Shown here: in pieces, positions 1 through 11,585 of the stretch
How positions within the stretch are numbered: the first letter of the stretch is position 1
Layout: each line of letters begins with the position of its first letter
Source: Symsagittifera roscoffensis
Lineage: Eukaryota > Xenacoelomorpha > Acoela > Convolutidae
Length of the DNA stretch: 64,000 nt
Assembly: GCF_963678635.1 (NCBI RefSeq)
Contig: NC_087063.1
Span: forward strand, 46,480,101-46,544,100
Direction: 5' to 3'
Program-made: the position numbers and the translations under genes
The notes under the pieces: model-generated
What the model was told of the DNA's origin: nothing
The model's database searches: none
What the model saw: only the letters and a program-made list of their open reading frames with translations

Positions 1-135
1 GATTGTCGGTCGATCATTCGTAGTCATTAACCCTTCCACACCCAAAGTCCTAATAACATAACACATAACAAATCACCTATAACACAACACGTCCTACACT
101 CAATTTGCACTCAGCCTATACTCAAATAGTATTTT
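1..135. other. Window edge, no feature seen
   Basis: This short stretch beyond the macro-like module on the retroelement's 3' side has no recognisable polypurine tract or LTR end. A 3' LTR, if present, would lie left of the window. Confidence 0.4.
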
Positions 136-911
136 TTATGCAAATACACCTGTATGTTTCTGTATGTTGGTATCGGAAACGATTACGTGTACCAATGCAT
201 ACAGCTCCCGTGGGTGCATTCGTCCTCGGTGAGGGTCGTAAGCTGGAAGCGAGAGTTCCTTTACCTCCCTCTCCAAAAGGAAGTCTCTCAGTCTCGTCAA
301 AGACAAGATCAAGTCTTCAGGGTCCACATGCTGCTTCTCCGTCGCCCTCGTCACCAAGAGGCATAGGTACTTTGCTGGTATTTGAGAAGCCGCCGGAGGC
401 AAGACTGCTACATCTCCTATTTCTGGTTTTTGCTTCCACAGCAATTCTATGTTTTTATAATCTCTCTTAAAATCTGGTGCTAACGCTGTCCTTAAACTCA
501 TGTCCGCTGTGATCGCTATCGCACATGTCCTATTTGTGAGTATAAAATCAATATCAGTTAGTATTATGCTACTTGAGTATTCATTTGGTAGGTTAAAAAT
601 GACTCTTTTACTCTCTCTATGTCTGGTTCCTTGGGATCTTTGCCTAATTTGGCTTCTAGATAACCTGTTTCTCTTGCTAATTTTAGTTTTTTGATTAAAA
701 ATTTTTTGGTGTGGGTAAGTCCTACTCCCACTCTCCGGACATAAATACACATCGACATCCCCGGCGATCGCATACCGGATTTTAAGTTGAGATTGGACAC
801 AGGAATGATTAATTGCCCTTTCTGGGCTGCCCAGGAAGGATCATCCCTGTCGTTCTTTATGTATTTAATGCTCTCACGGTCTACGTCCTGAATCGGGACA
901 CTGGTCTTCAT
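136..911 (-). mobile_element. TARG1/OARD1-like macro domain module at the 3' end of the Gypsy-like element
   Basis: The module reads (minus strand) with a pattern typical of the TARG1/OARD1 branch of macro domains: an AIAITADMSLRTALAPDFKR segment, then WKQKPEIGDVAVL, then YLCLLVTRAT, a PEDLILSLTRLRDFLLEREV helix, KELSLPAYD and a final VSDTNIQKH strand. Human OARD1 has the same spacing (HCVSEDFRMGAGIA, GEVAVL, YIYYLITKK, YENLQKSLEAMK, DLSMPRIGCG, ATDIKITVY, from memory). TARG1 proteins bind ADP-ribose and remove it from acidic residues. I infer that the element captured such a domain downstream of integrase. Whether it binds or cleaves cannot be judged from a fossil. The part nearer 911 has no recognised domain. 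Confidence 0.65.
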
Positions 912-1345
912 GGGGTCCGATGTCTTTTCGTTCAGCCACTCTAAGACGCGCAGGTTCGATAATTCTTGTTCGCATGATTGCTGTTGCTCGTCATCGAACT
1001 CTACCTCGGGTTAAGACCGGTCATCGATCCACTCCTCGTCTTGGTCATCGACTATGTCTATCTACTGTGACGCGGACATCTCCTCTAGACCCACCAATTC
1101 TTCCGATATCTTCTTCACATCTATCCTGTCTACTAAGTCGTCTCCGTGAGGATTGTACTTCTTCGTGCTCATTTGCCTGTCACTCTGTCGTGTCTGCGTT
1201 GCAAAAGGTAGATCCGGTTTTAAGTTCTTGGGAACCTCTATCTGTTCGGGGTCTCGCCAGTCCTCGTCCGCGTAGGGTAGGGTTTCTTCGTCTGCTTCAA
1301 ATATCTCATTGTGATCCAGGTCCAGTGGTGGACTCCTTTCTTCCT
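912..1345 (-). mobile_element. Acidic linker between integrase and the macro-like module
   Basis: This stretch translates on the minus strand to a largely acidic, low-complexity linker (for example a DHNEIFEADEETLPYADED segment). It joins the integrase C-terminal part to the macro-like module. No domain is recognised. It belongs to the same fossil element. Confidence 0.5.
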
Positions 1346-2435
1346 CTATGACTTAATTCCCATCATTTTTCCCCTGGTGCCTTTTTCGTTGGCTTCACAG
1401 GCAGGGTCCATCATCAGATAATCTCCCTCAGGTAAATACCAGTCCGCTGTGGATGGGTTGTGTGGCTCAATGATTTCAAAGTGAGCGGCTCGGCCAGTAC
1501 GCAGTCTGTAAAAACGCCCCTCATGGTGCACCTCTGTTATCATGAACGGTCCCCTCCACTTCTTTAGGAGCTTCTTAGTCCATTTAGGTGGTATAACGTT
1601 TTGAAACGTTCAGTTCTTGTTGACGTCTAATCACATACCTTACATAACCTTGTTGTGATGTTTTTTTACCCTCATACTCTGGGTTAAAAAAAGTCAAAGG
1701 CAGAGACTTTTCGTGTCCAGTCAACATCAAGTGTGGACTAATTCCGGTGGTGGAGTGTTGCGTGATGTTACAAGCTCCCAGTACTTGTGGAAGGTATCTG
1801 TCCCAATCAGTCATGTATTCAGAACAGTAAACGCTCAGCATCGACACTAACGTCCGATTTTGCCTCTCCGCCAAGCCATTCGTCTTGGGAGGATACTTCG
1901 TTGAGTGAGCCTGAGCCATATGAGAACGTCTCATGAGCTCTTTAGTAAATTCTCCTACAAAGGCTGTTCCATTGTCCGATTGAAATGTCATTGGACAGCC
2001 GTGCCTCGCTATCCAGGTGTTGATTAGATGATCACATGTCTCTTCTGCTGAGGCAGTTATGCAGGGCACGGCCTCTGCATATTTCGTGAAGTGGTCTATC
2101 ATGACCAAGACCTGATTGTAGCCACTGTCTGTTATACATATCTTCTGGTGGTTAATCTGCACCTACTCGTTAAATTCAGTTGACTCAATTGACTGCAATG
2201 GAAATCGCAATTTCCTTGGATCCTTGACTTGTTGACTTGACAGACATGCTGTTACCCACTTGTCACGTGCCTTGTTCATCCCAGGCCATTCAAAGCGTTT
2301 CAGGATCCTCTGGTATACTTTATCAATTCCCTGGTGGCCTATCTGATCATGCGACCTGAATAACAGTTATGTCTCATAGAGTTGCGGCAACACTATCGCA
2401 TTATATTTGTACAGGACCTTGTCTTCTTCTCTTCT
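1346..2435 (-). mobile_element. Integrase region of the Gypsy-like element
   Basis: The retroviral-type integrase core is visible on the minus strand, with the three acidic catalytic motifs in order: VLVMIDHFTKYAEAVP, FQSDNGTAFVGEF and NGLAERQNRTL. These are followed by the family's usual SPHLMLTGHE segment. A zinc-binding N-terminal part (HDQIGHQG.DKVYQ) precedes it near 2,300-2,400, and a short C-terminal domain lies at 1,346-1,543. Integrase inserts the cDNA copy into the host chromosome. The order after RNase H supports Ty3/Gypsy rather than Copia. Confidence 0.85.
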
Positions 2436-3760
2436 CTAACAAGCCACGATCCAATCCTTGTTCAGGTATAAGCTTCCCTCCTTCTGCATATAGTACTGTC
2501 TCAGAATACGGTAACTGTCTTCCGCCAGATCAACTTTGTCTGGTGCCCCATTCTCGACCCTATTTTTCAAATTGCTCGTCATGTAGTCATTTTTTTGCGC
2601 TCTTAGTAGGTCCGAGAGTCTGTATCTCGCCTTTAAGTATGTCTTCATGACCCTCAATTGACTACCCAGCTCATCGGGTTGATGCGCGTCATCTTCCATC
2701 TTCACGCACCAAATTTTCGCCAATGGCTCTGTCTCTTGTTCGAACGGTTGAAGATCAGTCCTGACTACTTCCGTTTGCGGTAACAAGCTCAATGAACGTT
2801 TTGAAACCGCTATTGTTTCCAGATCATCCGCTGCGTTGTCAAAGACTCTTTCACCGGGTACCAGGTAGCGATCACTATCAGGGTCTTGATGTACCTCCCT
2901 GTCCAAGTCTCTTGCTCGAGTCTCCACTAGCAACGTGTGAATCGCTATCTCTGACAAATCTGATCCCGTGCTGGAGAACCTGTCTGAGTAGGTGTCAATT
3001 CTGAGTTGTTGTCAACGAATGAGTCTGCCACGGAGCACGTCTCTATTTCTGGTTCCGTTTTATACGCTCTGCTCATCCATCTAAACTCCCCGGACAATAC
3101 CTTATCCTCCCGGTCTTGTTCCTGCACAAGACCACTTTCTTCAACATCCGACTCCCCGGACAAATTTTCTTGTTCCGGGTTTTCTTTAACTTCTCCCCAC
3201 TTTTGATCGGGATTCTCAAAGGTGACAGTCTTCCTTTGTTTTTCGATCTCCTGTTCTTTTTGTTTAAATGATGTGCTCATCAAAACACTCTGAGGACTCG
3301 AGGATAGCAGTTGCTGAACTACCGTCCTGCAGTCCCTATGAATTTGCTCGTGTTGACGCCTTGATGTCAAACTCTTCACTTTCTCTGTGACTGCCAGCAA
3401 TGCATGGCTGCTGCCCATTCGGGGGCATCTCTAGTCACTTCCCTCTCCAGCAATTTACCAAGCATCTGCATCCTTTGCGGTGTCACCTGCACTGTTTTAT
3501 CCAGCAATGAGGGGATGTTTATGTTCATACGAGAGAGTTCCTGTTGGACCAGGTTCGAACGTAGCAAAAGATCCGAAGGCACCGGGTCCTTCTTCGATAA
3601 GATCTTTATTTCTGCTGCTTCTTCCACCGGTAACTCGGGGTGTCCAGCAATTGGATGTCCAGATTTGTCCAACCATCTTGTCAAGGGAAGCGCTTCATAA
3701 GTTTCTTTGTTGAGAACCCTTTCTTGATCTTCGCCTGATTGGCTTGCTTGTTTCAGTCTT
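2436..3760 (-). mobile_element. Long unassigned spacer between RNase H and integrase
   Basis: About 1.3 kb of coding-like sequence separates RNase H from the integrase zinc-binding part. It contains charged, helical-looking stretches (EIEKQRKTVTFENPDQKW; LLREREVTR-type helices; an acidic EENLSGESDVEESG-like part) and no domain I recognise. Usual Gypsy elements have a much shorter connection here. It could be an element-specific connection domain. Confidence 0.5.
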
Positions 3761-3879
3761 TCTTAAAACTCAGTCTTCTTGCTGCGGCTGTCAACATTTT
3801 GGTTTTGACACGCATCCTGTGCTCGATTATCATGTGGTAGCCGTCTAACCTGACTATCTATCGACCAATATAGCTCTGT

Positions 3880-5680
3880 ATTGTCAATCGAGTACGTCTT
3901 CAACCAGGGTAACGCTCTCTTGTCCACGTGTAGCTTAAAGGGAGCGCTCCCTAATTATACGCTGTACTTCTCCACGAATGTGACCACTGCGAACAATTCT
4001 GCCTTTGGTGTACCATATTTCATTTTCATTGTCACTCTACACTTTACTGCCATATGCGATGGGACGGAGAACTGCTCCCCCATTCCATTCTTGCTCCTGA
4101 TGCAGTATTCCTGAGATGGCTACTTCTGAAGCATCAGTGTCGAGAACGTACATGCCCTTTCCGTGGGCATGCCTAGCGCTGGCGCCTCGCACACTTCCCG
4201 CTTTATATTCTCGAAGGCACCTTGAGCTACTTCGTTCCACTCGAACTTCTTTCCTTTGTTGCACATCAGTTTCTGCATGGGGTACACCTTGTCTGCGTAT
4301 CCTTTTACGAACTCACGGTAGTAATTGACAATGAGTTGTGTGTCCGTTCTGGGGGCCTTCCATGTCAACACGGCCTCCACTGCTTCCGGGTCCGGCCTTG
4401 AGCCATGTCTGTCCACAATTCTTCCCAGGCACTTGATTGAATCCCTAAGGATTTCACATTTCGATGGTTTGCATTTCAAGCCTGCTCTTGTCATGTAACC
4501 AAAGACCTCACCGAGCCGATCAATGTGGTTTTTCAGGGTCGGTGTTGCTATGATTACGTCATCCACGTAACACATCACAAGATTCCCCTACTTCCTTGTC
4601 ACTCTGGTCAAAACCTTAGCCATCAGTCTTTGAAAAGTGGCCGTTGCGTTGCACAAGCCGAAGGGCATCCTCTTTCACTGGTACAACCCCAACTCACAAG
4701 CGAATCCGGTCTTTTCTCTATCCTTTTTCCGCAGAGGGACCTGCCAGAAGGCAGAGCCTAAGTCCTGTGTTGTGAAAAACTTAGCATCGCCAAGTTTCGA
4801 GAGGCTCTCATCTATCCGCGGTATCGGGTAGGCATTTTTTTTGTTACTGCGTTTAGATAACGAAAGTCGCAACAAAATCTAAGCTGCCCCTCTTTCTTTT
4901 TGGCCATGACAACCCGACAAGCCCAAGGCGACTTCAAGGGTTCCATCATGTCGTATTCGAGCAACCTTTCTTATTCCGCTCTGCACGCTTCCAAATTGTG
5001 AGGCGTCATGCGCCTTGCACCTTCCCTATGGGGAACGGCGCCCTCCTCTCATTCGATTTCGTTTTCGACAAAACTGCAACAACCGATATCTGCCTTACGT
5101 TTTGAAAAAACATCCGCGTTCCGATTTAAAACCGCCCTTAAAAAATCAAATTCTCCCTCAACTATTTTCCCTTTCAAGTGTTCTATCTCCGATAAAACCG
5201 GTTTGTCGGATTCTAGTTCATATGACGAGGGGCGTTCCGGAAAATTCGAGCAGCTCGATAAGCCGTCCCCCCTTTCGGATTTCATTGAAAACAGTTTATT
5301 AAAAGATTTCAATTCATTAATTCTGTTTAAAATCATATCTTCATTCAAATTTATTGTCTCGTCATAGTCGGTCCTCATCGGCAAAGCGTAAACAAGCTTC
5401 TTTCCACGCTGGGTTGAAACTGTGGTGTCCAGTGTGTTCAATAATCTACTGGCACACAGTCCGTTTCGGGTCACAGAAAAACTCCGGCCTAAAACCATTG
5501 TGCTTTGACTAGTTGCGTTGAGTACCAAACAAGCCTGTTTACTATCACTTAAGGAGTCCAAATTTCTCATACTAAAAACCGCTACAGCAGCCTGTCCCGG
5601 CTGTAGTTTTATTTTTGTCCAAAAAATTTGGCACCTTGTTCTCATCTGATATTTTTCTATTAATCGGTTTCTCAACATAC
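3880..5680 (-). mobile_element. Reverse transcriptase and RNase H of the Gypsy-like element
   Basis: The minus strand carries typical Ty3/Gypsy RT blocks: YPIPRIDESLSKLGDAKFFT, then DLGSAFWQVPL, a FACELGLYQ block, and the active-site block MMCYVDDVIIATPTL. The thumb-like KCEILRDSIKCLG and TQLIVNYYREFVKGYA blocks follow. RNase H begins with YVLDTDASEVAISGIL near 4,150. Together they make cDNA from the element's RNA. The region is broken in several places. Confidence 0.9.
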
Positions 5681-5689
5681 TTCCGGCCC

Positions 5690-6060
5690 TGGCTTTAAAT
5701 CCTTATTAGCCCGTTGTTCAAGTCAATCATCACATCAAGATTCCTGACGAAGTCACGGCCCAAGATGAATTGGTCTGAGTCGTACAGGTTTTCGACTACC
5801 AGGAAGCTCATCCACAGGTCCCGTCCTCCCATGTGAAGGACCGTTATCGGTGTTCTTTCGGCTACGCGGATTGCTCCACGGTTGGCTGCTGCCAATCTGA
5901 GATTTGTCGGAATTAAGTCTTCCTTCGTGAAGCCCCTTCTTTCCCAAGTCTTTAATGGCATCACGCTAACCACCGCTCCTGTGTCTAGAAGTCTTGTTAC
6001 TCCGATTTTCTTCCCATTGGTGTCCAGCAAATGAGCAGAGACATCTGCTTCGTATCCTAT
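5690..6060 (-). mobile_element. Aspartic protease (retropepsin) of the Gypsy-like element
   Basis: A single retropepsin-like domain is visible: the active-site block LLDTGAVVSVMPLKTWE, an RVAERTPITVLHMGG flap-side segment and a C-terminal FILGRDFVRNLDVMIDL block. It sits between the last gag unit and RT. Its 5' part is also present in every upstream tandem unit, where it joins an acidic coiled-coil gag segment instead of the rest of the protease. Confidence 0.85.
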
Positions 6061-8095
6061 GTGTACGCATCTTGCTCCATCATGGCGTCATGGCCTATTC
6101 TACGGACCTTAAGTTCTTCTTGACCCAAATAGATCCGCCCTATTTGATCACTATCTGTTGTGACGTAGGTCCTAGTATAGATACTGATCACATCCACGTT
6201 CAACATCACCTGATATGGCCCATAGACTTCCACGTAGCGCCCGTGGAGTTTCTTTGTTCGAGGGCCACCCGTTGTTATCAACGCTCGCACAGCCCTTGAC
6301 TCAGTGCGTGGCTCTACCTGTCTCAGATAATCTGCATATGTATCTAGATGCATCATGGTGAACTCTTAAATTCAACTAGGTTCCTGATCAACTGATGTCC
6401 CGCCACAGAGATTTTTGACTGTATTCTGCTTCCTTGTGGCACCATGCCGAACGTCTGCCCGGAGATCACATTAAGTTTCATGCCCAAACTGCTGGGTGCT
6501 TTCGTTTCTTCGACCTCTGAGGCTTGAGTTTTCTCATTTTCTAGTTCGAGCTTCTCTTTTTGTTCAATCTCCTTTGTTAGCAACTCCTGTTGGACTCTGT
6601 TTAAAGCATCTCTCGCGGCTGCCCTATAGTCGATCTTGAAATCATCTGCCGCAGTCACTAGTTCAGGTTCACGCGTTTCTTCAGTCACTGCCTGCATCTT
6701 CTTAGTTGCCAGCTCTTGCGGTTTCTCCTTCCTGTGTGCCTCTGCTTCACTCAACAGGCGCGCCATGCTGGCTTTCACAGCCGATAAAGCTTCCTGATGC
6801 CTTGTATGCTTGATGTCTGCACAGCATACCAAAAGTGTGGACAATCCGATTTAAAATAACCCTCCAAGTTACAAAAGAAACACCTGGGGCCGAATTTCGC
6901 AATTACCGCAAAGTCTTCATGATTGACTTCTGACGCATCCTCATCCTCGAGGCCGAAACCCATCGCTTTCATACCCTGTTTGCAGGTTGGGCATGCTGAT
7001 ACATGATGGATTTTCCTCCTGTACGAGTCGCTGGGATGATTTCTTCCTTGATCCGCATGACTCCAATTTGTGGAATCACATCTCCCAGTCGCATTTGCGT
7101 TCTGCATCGGACTCTTGTTTGAGGTCGGTCCGTTGTCATTTGAACCTCCTCTGATATTTGGCCCCTCGGCCTATTATCCCCTGTGGTATAGCTGGATGAA
7201 CTTCCCCTTCCTCTCGTGGATCCATGTTCTTCTTCTGTTGGCTTGTTCATTGAAGTTCACTCTCGGCCTCTGTTGGGTTCTCCTGAGGTTGCTTGCCTAC
7301 TCCTCGATTCACTCCTGTTTCCTACGAGCCCATCCATTCATCCATGATGAATGGAATGCGCCTCTCCATCATTGCGTCTATTCTCGTGTCAAGAGTTCCA
7401 AGAGTCTGCTCCTGCTGACTTCTTAACTTCTCCATGTTGTCTCTCAATCGTATCTCTTTTTGCTCAGCTGCCCTCGTCATTCGCGACAAGTTTTTGGCCA
7501 AGTGTTCATCCGTCCTCTCCTTCAAGCGCTTTTCAATTCTGCTGACCTCTTGTCTGTTGCGGTTGATCTCTTCCCGCAGGCTTTCTCTCTCAATGTGGAT
7601 GCCCTCTCCAGTCCACTCATTCTTAGGGACATCTGTTCGTTCTGTTCTCCTATACTGTCCACTATGCTAGTCAAGGCCTCTTCGATTGATGCTCTTTCGT
7701 CCACTTATGGCGTCACTAGTGGTGGTGTCACCCTATTGGTTCCAGGCAGTTTGATGCTAGTTGATACCCGAGTCTTACCTCTCTGTCTCGTTGTTTTTTC
7801 ATAATCCGCTTCTGGTTCCATTGTTGGGTTACTTATTCGTGTGTTCCTGCTATCTCCAGGTTGCACTTCTGAATTTGTAAAGGTCACAAACTCTCTTGAC
7901 TGCTGTGATGCATCTTTGGTCTTGTTTATTGTCCTGACCACACCAAATCGGTCCGAAGATCTAGTTTCCTTGTTAGTGGGTGCACCATTTTTATGAGTCG
8001 AGCTGTTGAGACTTGGTTGAGATACGAAGTCATCTTGTTGGTCATCGTCCTCCTCCTCTTCCTGGGTTTCTGCTTTATCACGTGTGCCCTTCTTT
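5943..8095 (-). repeat. Tandem unit 1 (short type, 2,153 bp)
   Basis: Units are delimited by recurrence of the same protease-coding boundary (CCCAAGTCTTTAATGGCAT on the plus strand) at 5,943 and 8,096. On the minus strand this unit holds an acidic, coiled-coil gag part, an RG-rich linker, the type B zinc-knuckle part (HVSACPTCKQ, then CFFCNLEGYFKSDC), a helical segment and the start of the protease. This is the only unit that continues into full pol. Confidence 0.85.
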
Positions 8096-11000
8096 CCCAA
8101 GTCTTTAATGGCATCACGCTAACCACCGCTCCTGTGTCTAGAAGTTCTGTTACTCCGATTTTCTTCCCATTGGTGTCCAGCAGATGTCCAGAGACATCAG
8201 CTTCGTATCCTATGTGTACGCATCTTGCTCCATCATGGCGTCATGGCCTATTCTACGGACCTTAAGTTCTTCTTGACCCAAATAGATCCGCCCTATTTGA
8301 TCACTATCTGTTGTGACGTAGGTCCTAGTATAGATACTGATCCCATCCACGTTCAACATCACCTGATATGGCCCATAGACTTCCACGCAGCGCCCGTTGA
8401 GTTTCTTTGTTCGAGGGCCACCCGTTGTTAACAACGCTCGCACAGCCCTTGACTCAGTTCGTGGCTCTACCTGTCTCAGATAATCTGCATATGTATCTAG
8501 ATGCATCATGGTGAACTCTTAAGTTCACTTAGGTTCCTGATCAACTGATGTCCCGCCACAGAGATTATTGACTGTATTCTACTTCCTTGTGGCACCATGC
8601 CAAACGTCTGCCCGGAGATCACATTAAGTTTCATGCCCAAACTGCTGGGTGCTTTCGTTTCTTCGACCTCTGAGGCTTGAGTTTTCTCATTTTCTAGTTC
8701 GAGCTTCTCTTTTTGTTCAATCTCCTTTGTTAGCAACTCCTGTTGGACTCTGTTTAAAGCATCTCTCGCGGCTGCCCTATAGTCGATCTTGAAATCATCT
8801 GCCGCAGTTACTAGTTCATGTTCAAGCTTTTCTTCAGTCACTGCCTGCATCTTCTTAGTTGCTAGCTCTTGCGGTTTCTCCTTCCTGTGTGCCTCTGCTT
8901 CACTCAACAGGCGCGCCATGCTGGCTTTCACACCCGATAAAGCTTCATGATACCTTGTATGCTTGATGTCTGCCACAGCATACCAAAAGTGTGGACAATC
9001 CGATTTAAAATAACCCTCCAAGTTACAAAAGAAACACCTGGAGCCGAATTTCGCTATTACCGCCCTCATGAAATCTTCATGATCGACTTCTGACGCATTC
9101 TCATCCTCGAGGCTGAAGCCCATCGCGTTCATGACCTGTTTGTAGGTTGGGCATGCTGATACATGATGGTCCGTCGAACTGCAATTTGTACAGGAGCGTC
9201 TCTTGTCCATGTCGTCCCTTGGTTTGTAACAATTGATGCCCTGGTTAGCTGATACATTGTTAAAATTGCCAAAACTGTTTTTGTAATAGCCAGATCTCGA
9301 TGGATGCTTTAGTAGAAGATATTCCTTAGATTTGAGTCTCAATTCTTCTGGTGTAGGCGCATTAGTTGAAAGTGGTGTAATGCGCTGCCAACATTATTCG
9401 AAGCTCATCGTTCTTCACACCATCGATGAATTTTGAGGCTACTGCTAGGTTCATCCTGCTATTTGACTCATCTGGTTGACTACGCCTTCTAAGCATCTCC
9501 AGATCATCCAAAAACATGTCTATCGTTTCATCTTCACGTTGCCTCCGTTTCTCGAAACGCATCATTGCTTGGTGTCCTTGTACCCCTGAGCCAAAACGAT
9601 TCAACAAAATTTCAAAGATCTTGTCGCCAGTGTCCCGTTGGTATTGCTTTTTGGCCATCACGCAATTCAAGGCTGTCCCTTCTAGGTTGCTGGTGAGCGC
9701 ACTGCATTCTTGTCTTTCCGTCAAGTCTTCTTCCTCAAAGTGCAGCTTCAAGACCTCTACCCAGGTATCTATACAGCCGTCAGATTCGTCTTTATTGCAT
9801 CTTGGTTTCTTAAATACCCTGCTGGACCTCTCGCTGCGTTTAATGGTTCTGGATAACCGCGTTAGGAAAGTTTCCAAGCACCTGTTCAGGGGTTCAAATA
9901 CTGTAGCCATATACGTTGCATCTCGTGAATTTGGTATTAATTAAATTCAACTCAAGACATTCCGGGAAACTAAAAGTTGTTAAAATGGCGAGATAAAGTT
10001 CTCTCCCGAGACTTGAATCCGGACGGAGAGCTGTCTTGTCTCTTTCCGAAAGGCTGGTCGCGACGTTCCAACACGCTTCCTGGTTCTCAGAATTCGCTTT
10101 GTAACGATTGTAGTGGCACAATCGTTACAACTTGGAATGGTCTTCTGTCAATACTTCCGATCACAATCTCAATTTGTTGTTATACTCTCGTTCGACTTAT
10201 CTGTCTTCACGACTGGGTTGTTGGGTTTTTTCGCAGTTTTCAGTTGTCGCGAAAAGTAGAATTGGTACGTGTCTCTCACGCCCAAATCAAAAATTTAAAA
10301 ATTAACATGTCACACCGAATTGAACATTCCCAATTCATCAAACTGGACGACTAACACCGTTAATGCGCTAAAACCATCAATTTTCTCCTTCAGCTGCTAT
10401 AATAAAAATTCGAATTCGAACTGCATTTTGATACATTCTGGTCGAATGTCACACTGGTTTGCCTCAATTTTTTTATCAATTGGAAATTTGGGAGGAACTA
10501 TAGATTTTTGTTGGATCAAGCTTGCTTAAGAGCTATGTTGAAAACTTTTCAATTGATGCAGTTTTGTGTTCATGTTTCTTTTCTGAGTTAAGTTTCCATA
10601 AGCATTCTTTCGGTAGATTTCAGAAAAAAAGAAAAACCAGAACTAAGTTTAATTTGAACCTATTATCCCCTGTGGCATAGCTGGATGAACTTCCCCTACC
10701 TCTCGTGGATCTATATGTTCTTCTTCTGTTGGCTTGTTCATTAAAGTTCACTCTCGGCCTCTGTTGGGTTCTCCTGAGGTTGCTTGCCTACTCTTCGATT
10801 CACTCCTGTTTCCTACGAGCCCCTCCAACCTATCCATGATGAACTGATTGTGCCTATCCATCATTGCGTCTATTCTCGTGTCAAGAGTTCCAAGAGTCTG
10901 CTCCTGCTGACTTCTTAACTTCTCCATGTCGTCTCTCAATCGTATCTCTTTTTACTCAGCTGCCCTCGTCATTCGAGACAAGTTTTTGGCCAAGTGTTTA

Positions 11001-11585
11001 TCTGTCATCTCCTTAAAGCGCTTCTCACTTCTGCTGACCTCTTGTCTGTTGCGGTTGATCTCTTCCCGCAGGCTTTCTCTCTCAATGTGGATGCCCTCTC
11101 CAGTCCACTCATTCTTAGGGACATCTGTTCGTTCTGTTCTCCTATACCGTCCACTATGCTAGTCAAGGCCTCTTCGATTGATGCCCTTTCGTCCACTAAT
11201 GGCGTCACTAGTGGTGGTATCACCCTATTGATTCCAGGCAGTTTGGTGCTAGTTGATACCGAGTCTTACCTCTCTGTCTCGATGTTTTTCATAATCCGCT
11301 TCTGGTTCCATTGTTGGGTTACTTAGTCATGTGTTCCTGCTATCTCCAGGTTGCACTTCTGAATTTGTAAAGGTCACAAACTCTCTTGACTGCTGTGATG
11401 CATCTTTGGTCTTGTTTATTGTCCTGACCACACCAAATCGGTCCAAAGATCTAGTTTCCTTGTTAGTGGGTGCACCATTTTTATGAGTCGAGCTGTTGAG
11501 ACTTGGTTGAGATACGAAGTCATCTTGTTCGTCATCGTCCTCCTCCTCTTCATGGGTTTCTGCTTCATCACCTGTGCCATTCTTT
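8096..11585 (-). repeat. Tandem unit 2 (long type, 3,490 bp)
   Basis: Long unit. In minus-strand order it holds an acidic coiled-coil segment reading into a non-coding leader near 10,655, then type A gag (start near 9,910, MATVFEPLNRCLETFL), zinc knuckles CTNCSSTDHHVSAC and CFFCNLEGYFKSDC, the helical KKMQAVTEE region and the protease start. Spacing to the next boundary is 3,490 bp. Broken. Confidence 0.85.

Noticed and set aside
920-1351. Plus-strand frame of 143 codons
   Set aside because: It is antisense to the acidic linker of the retroelement and has no recognisable domain.
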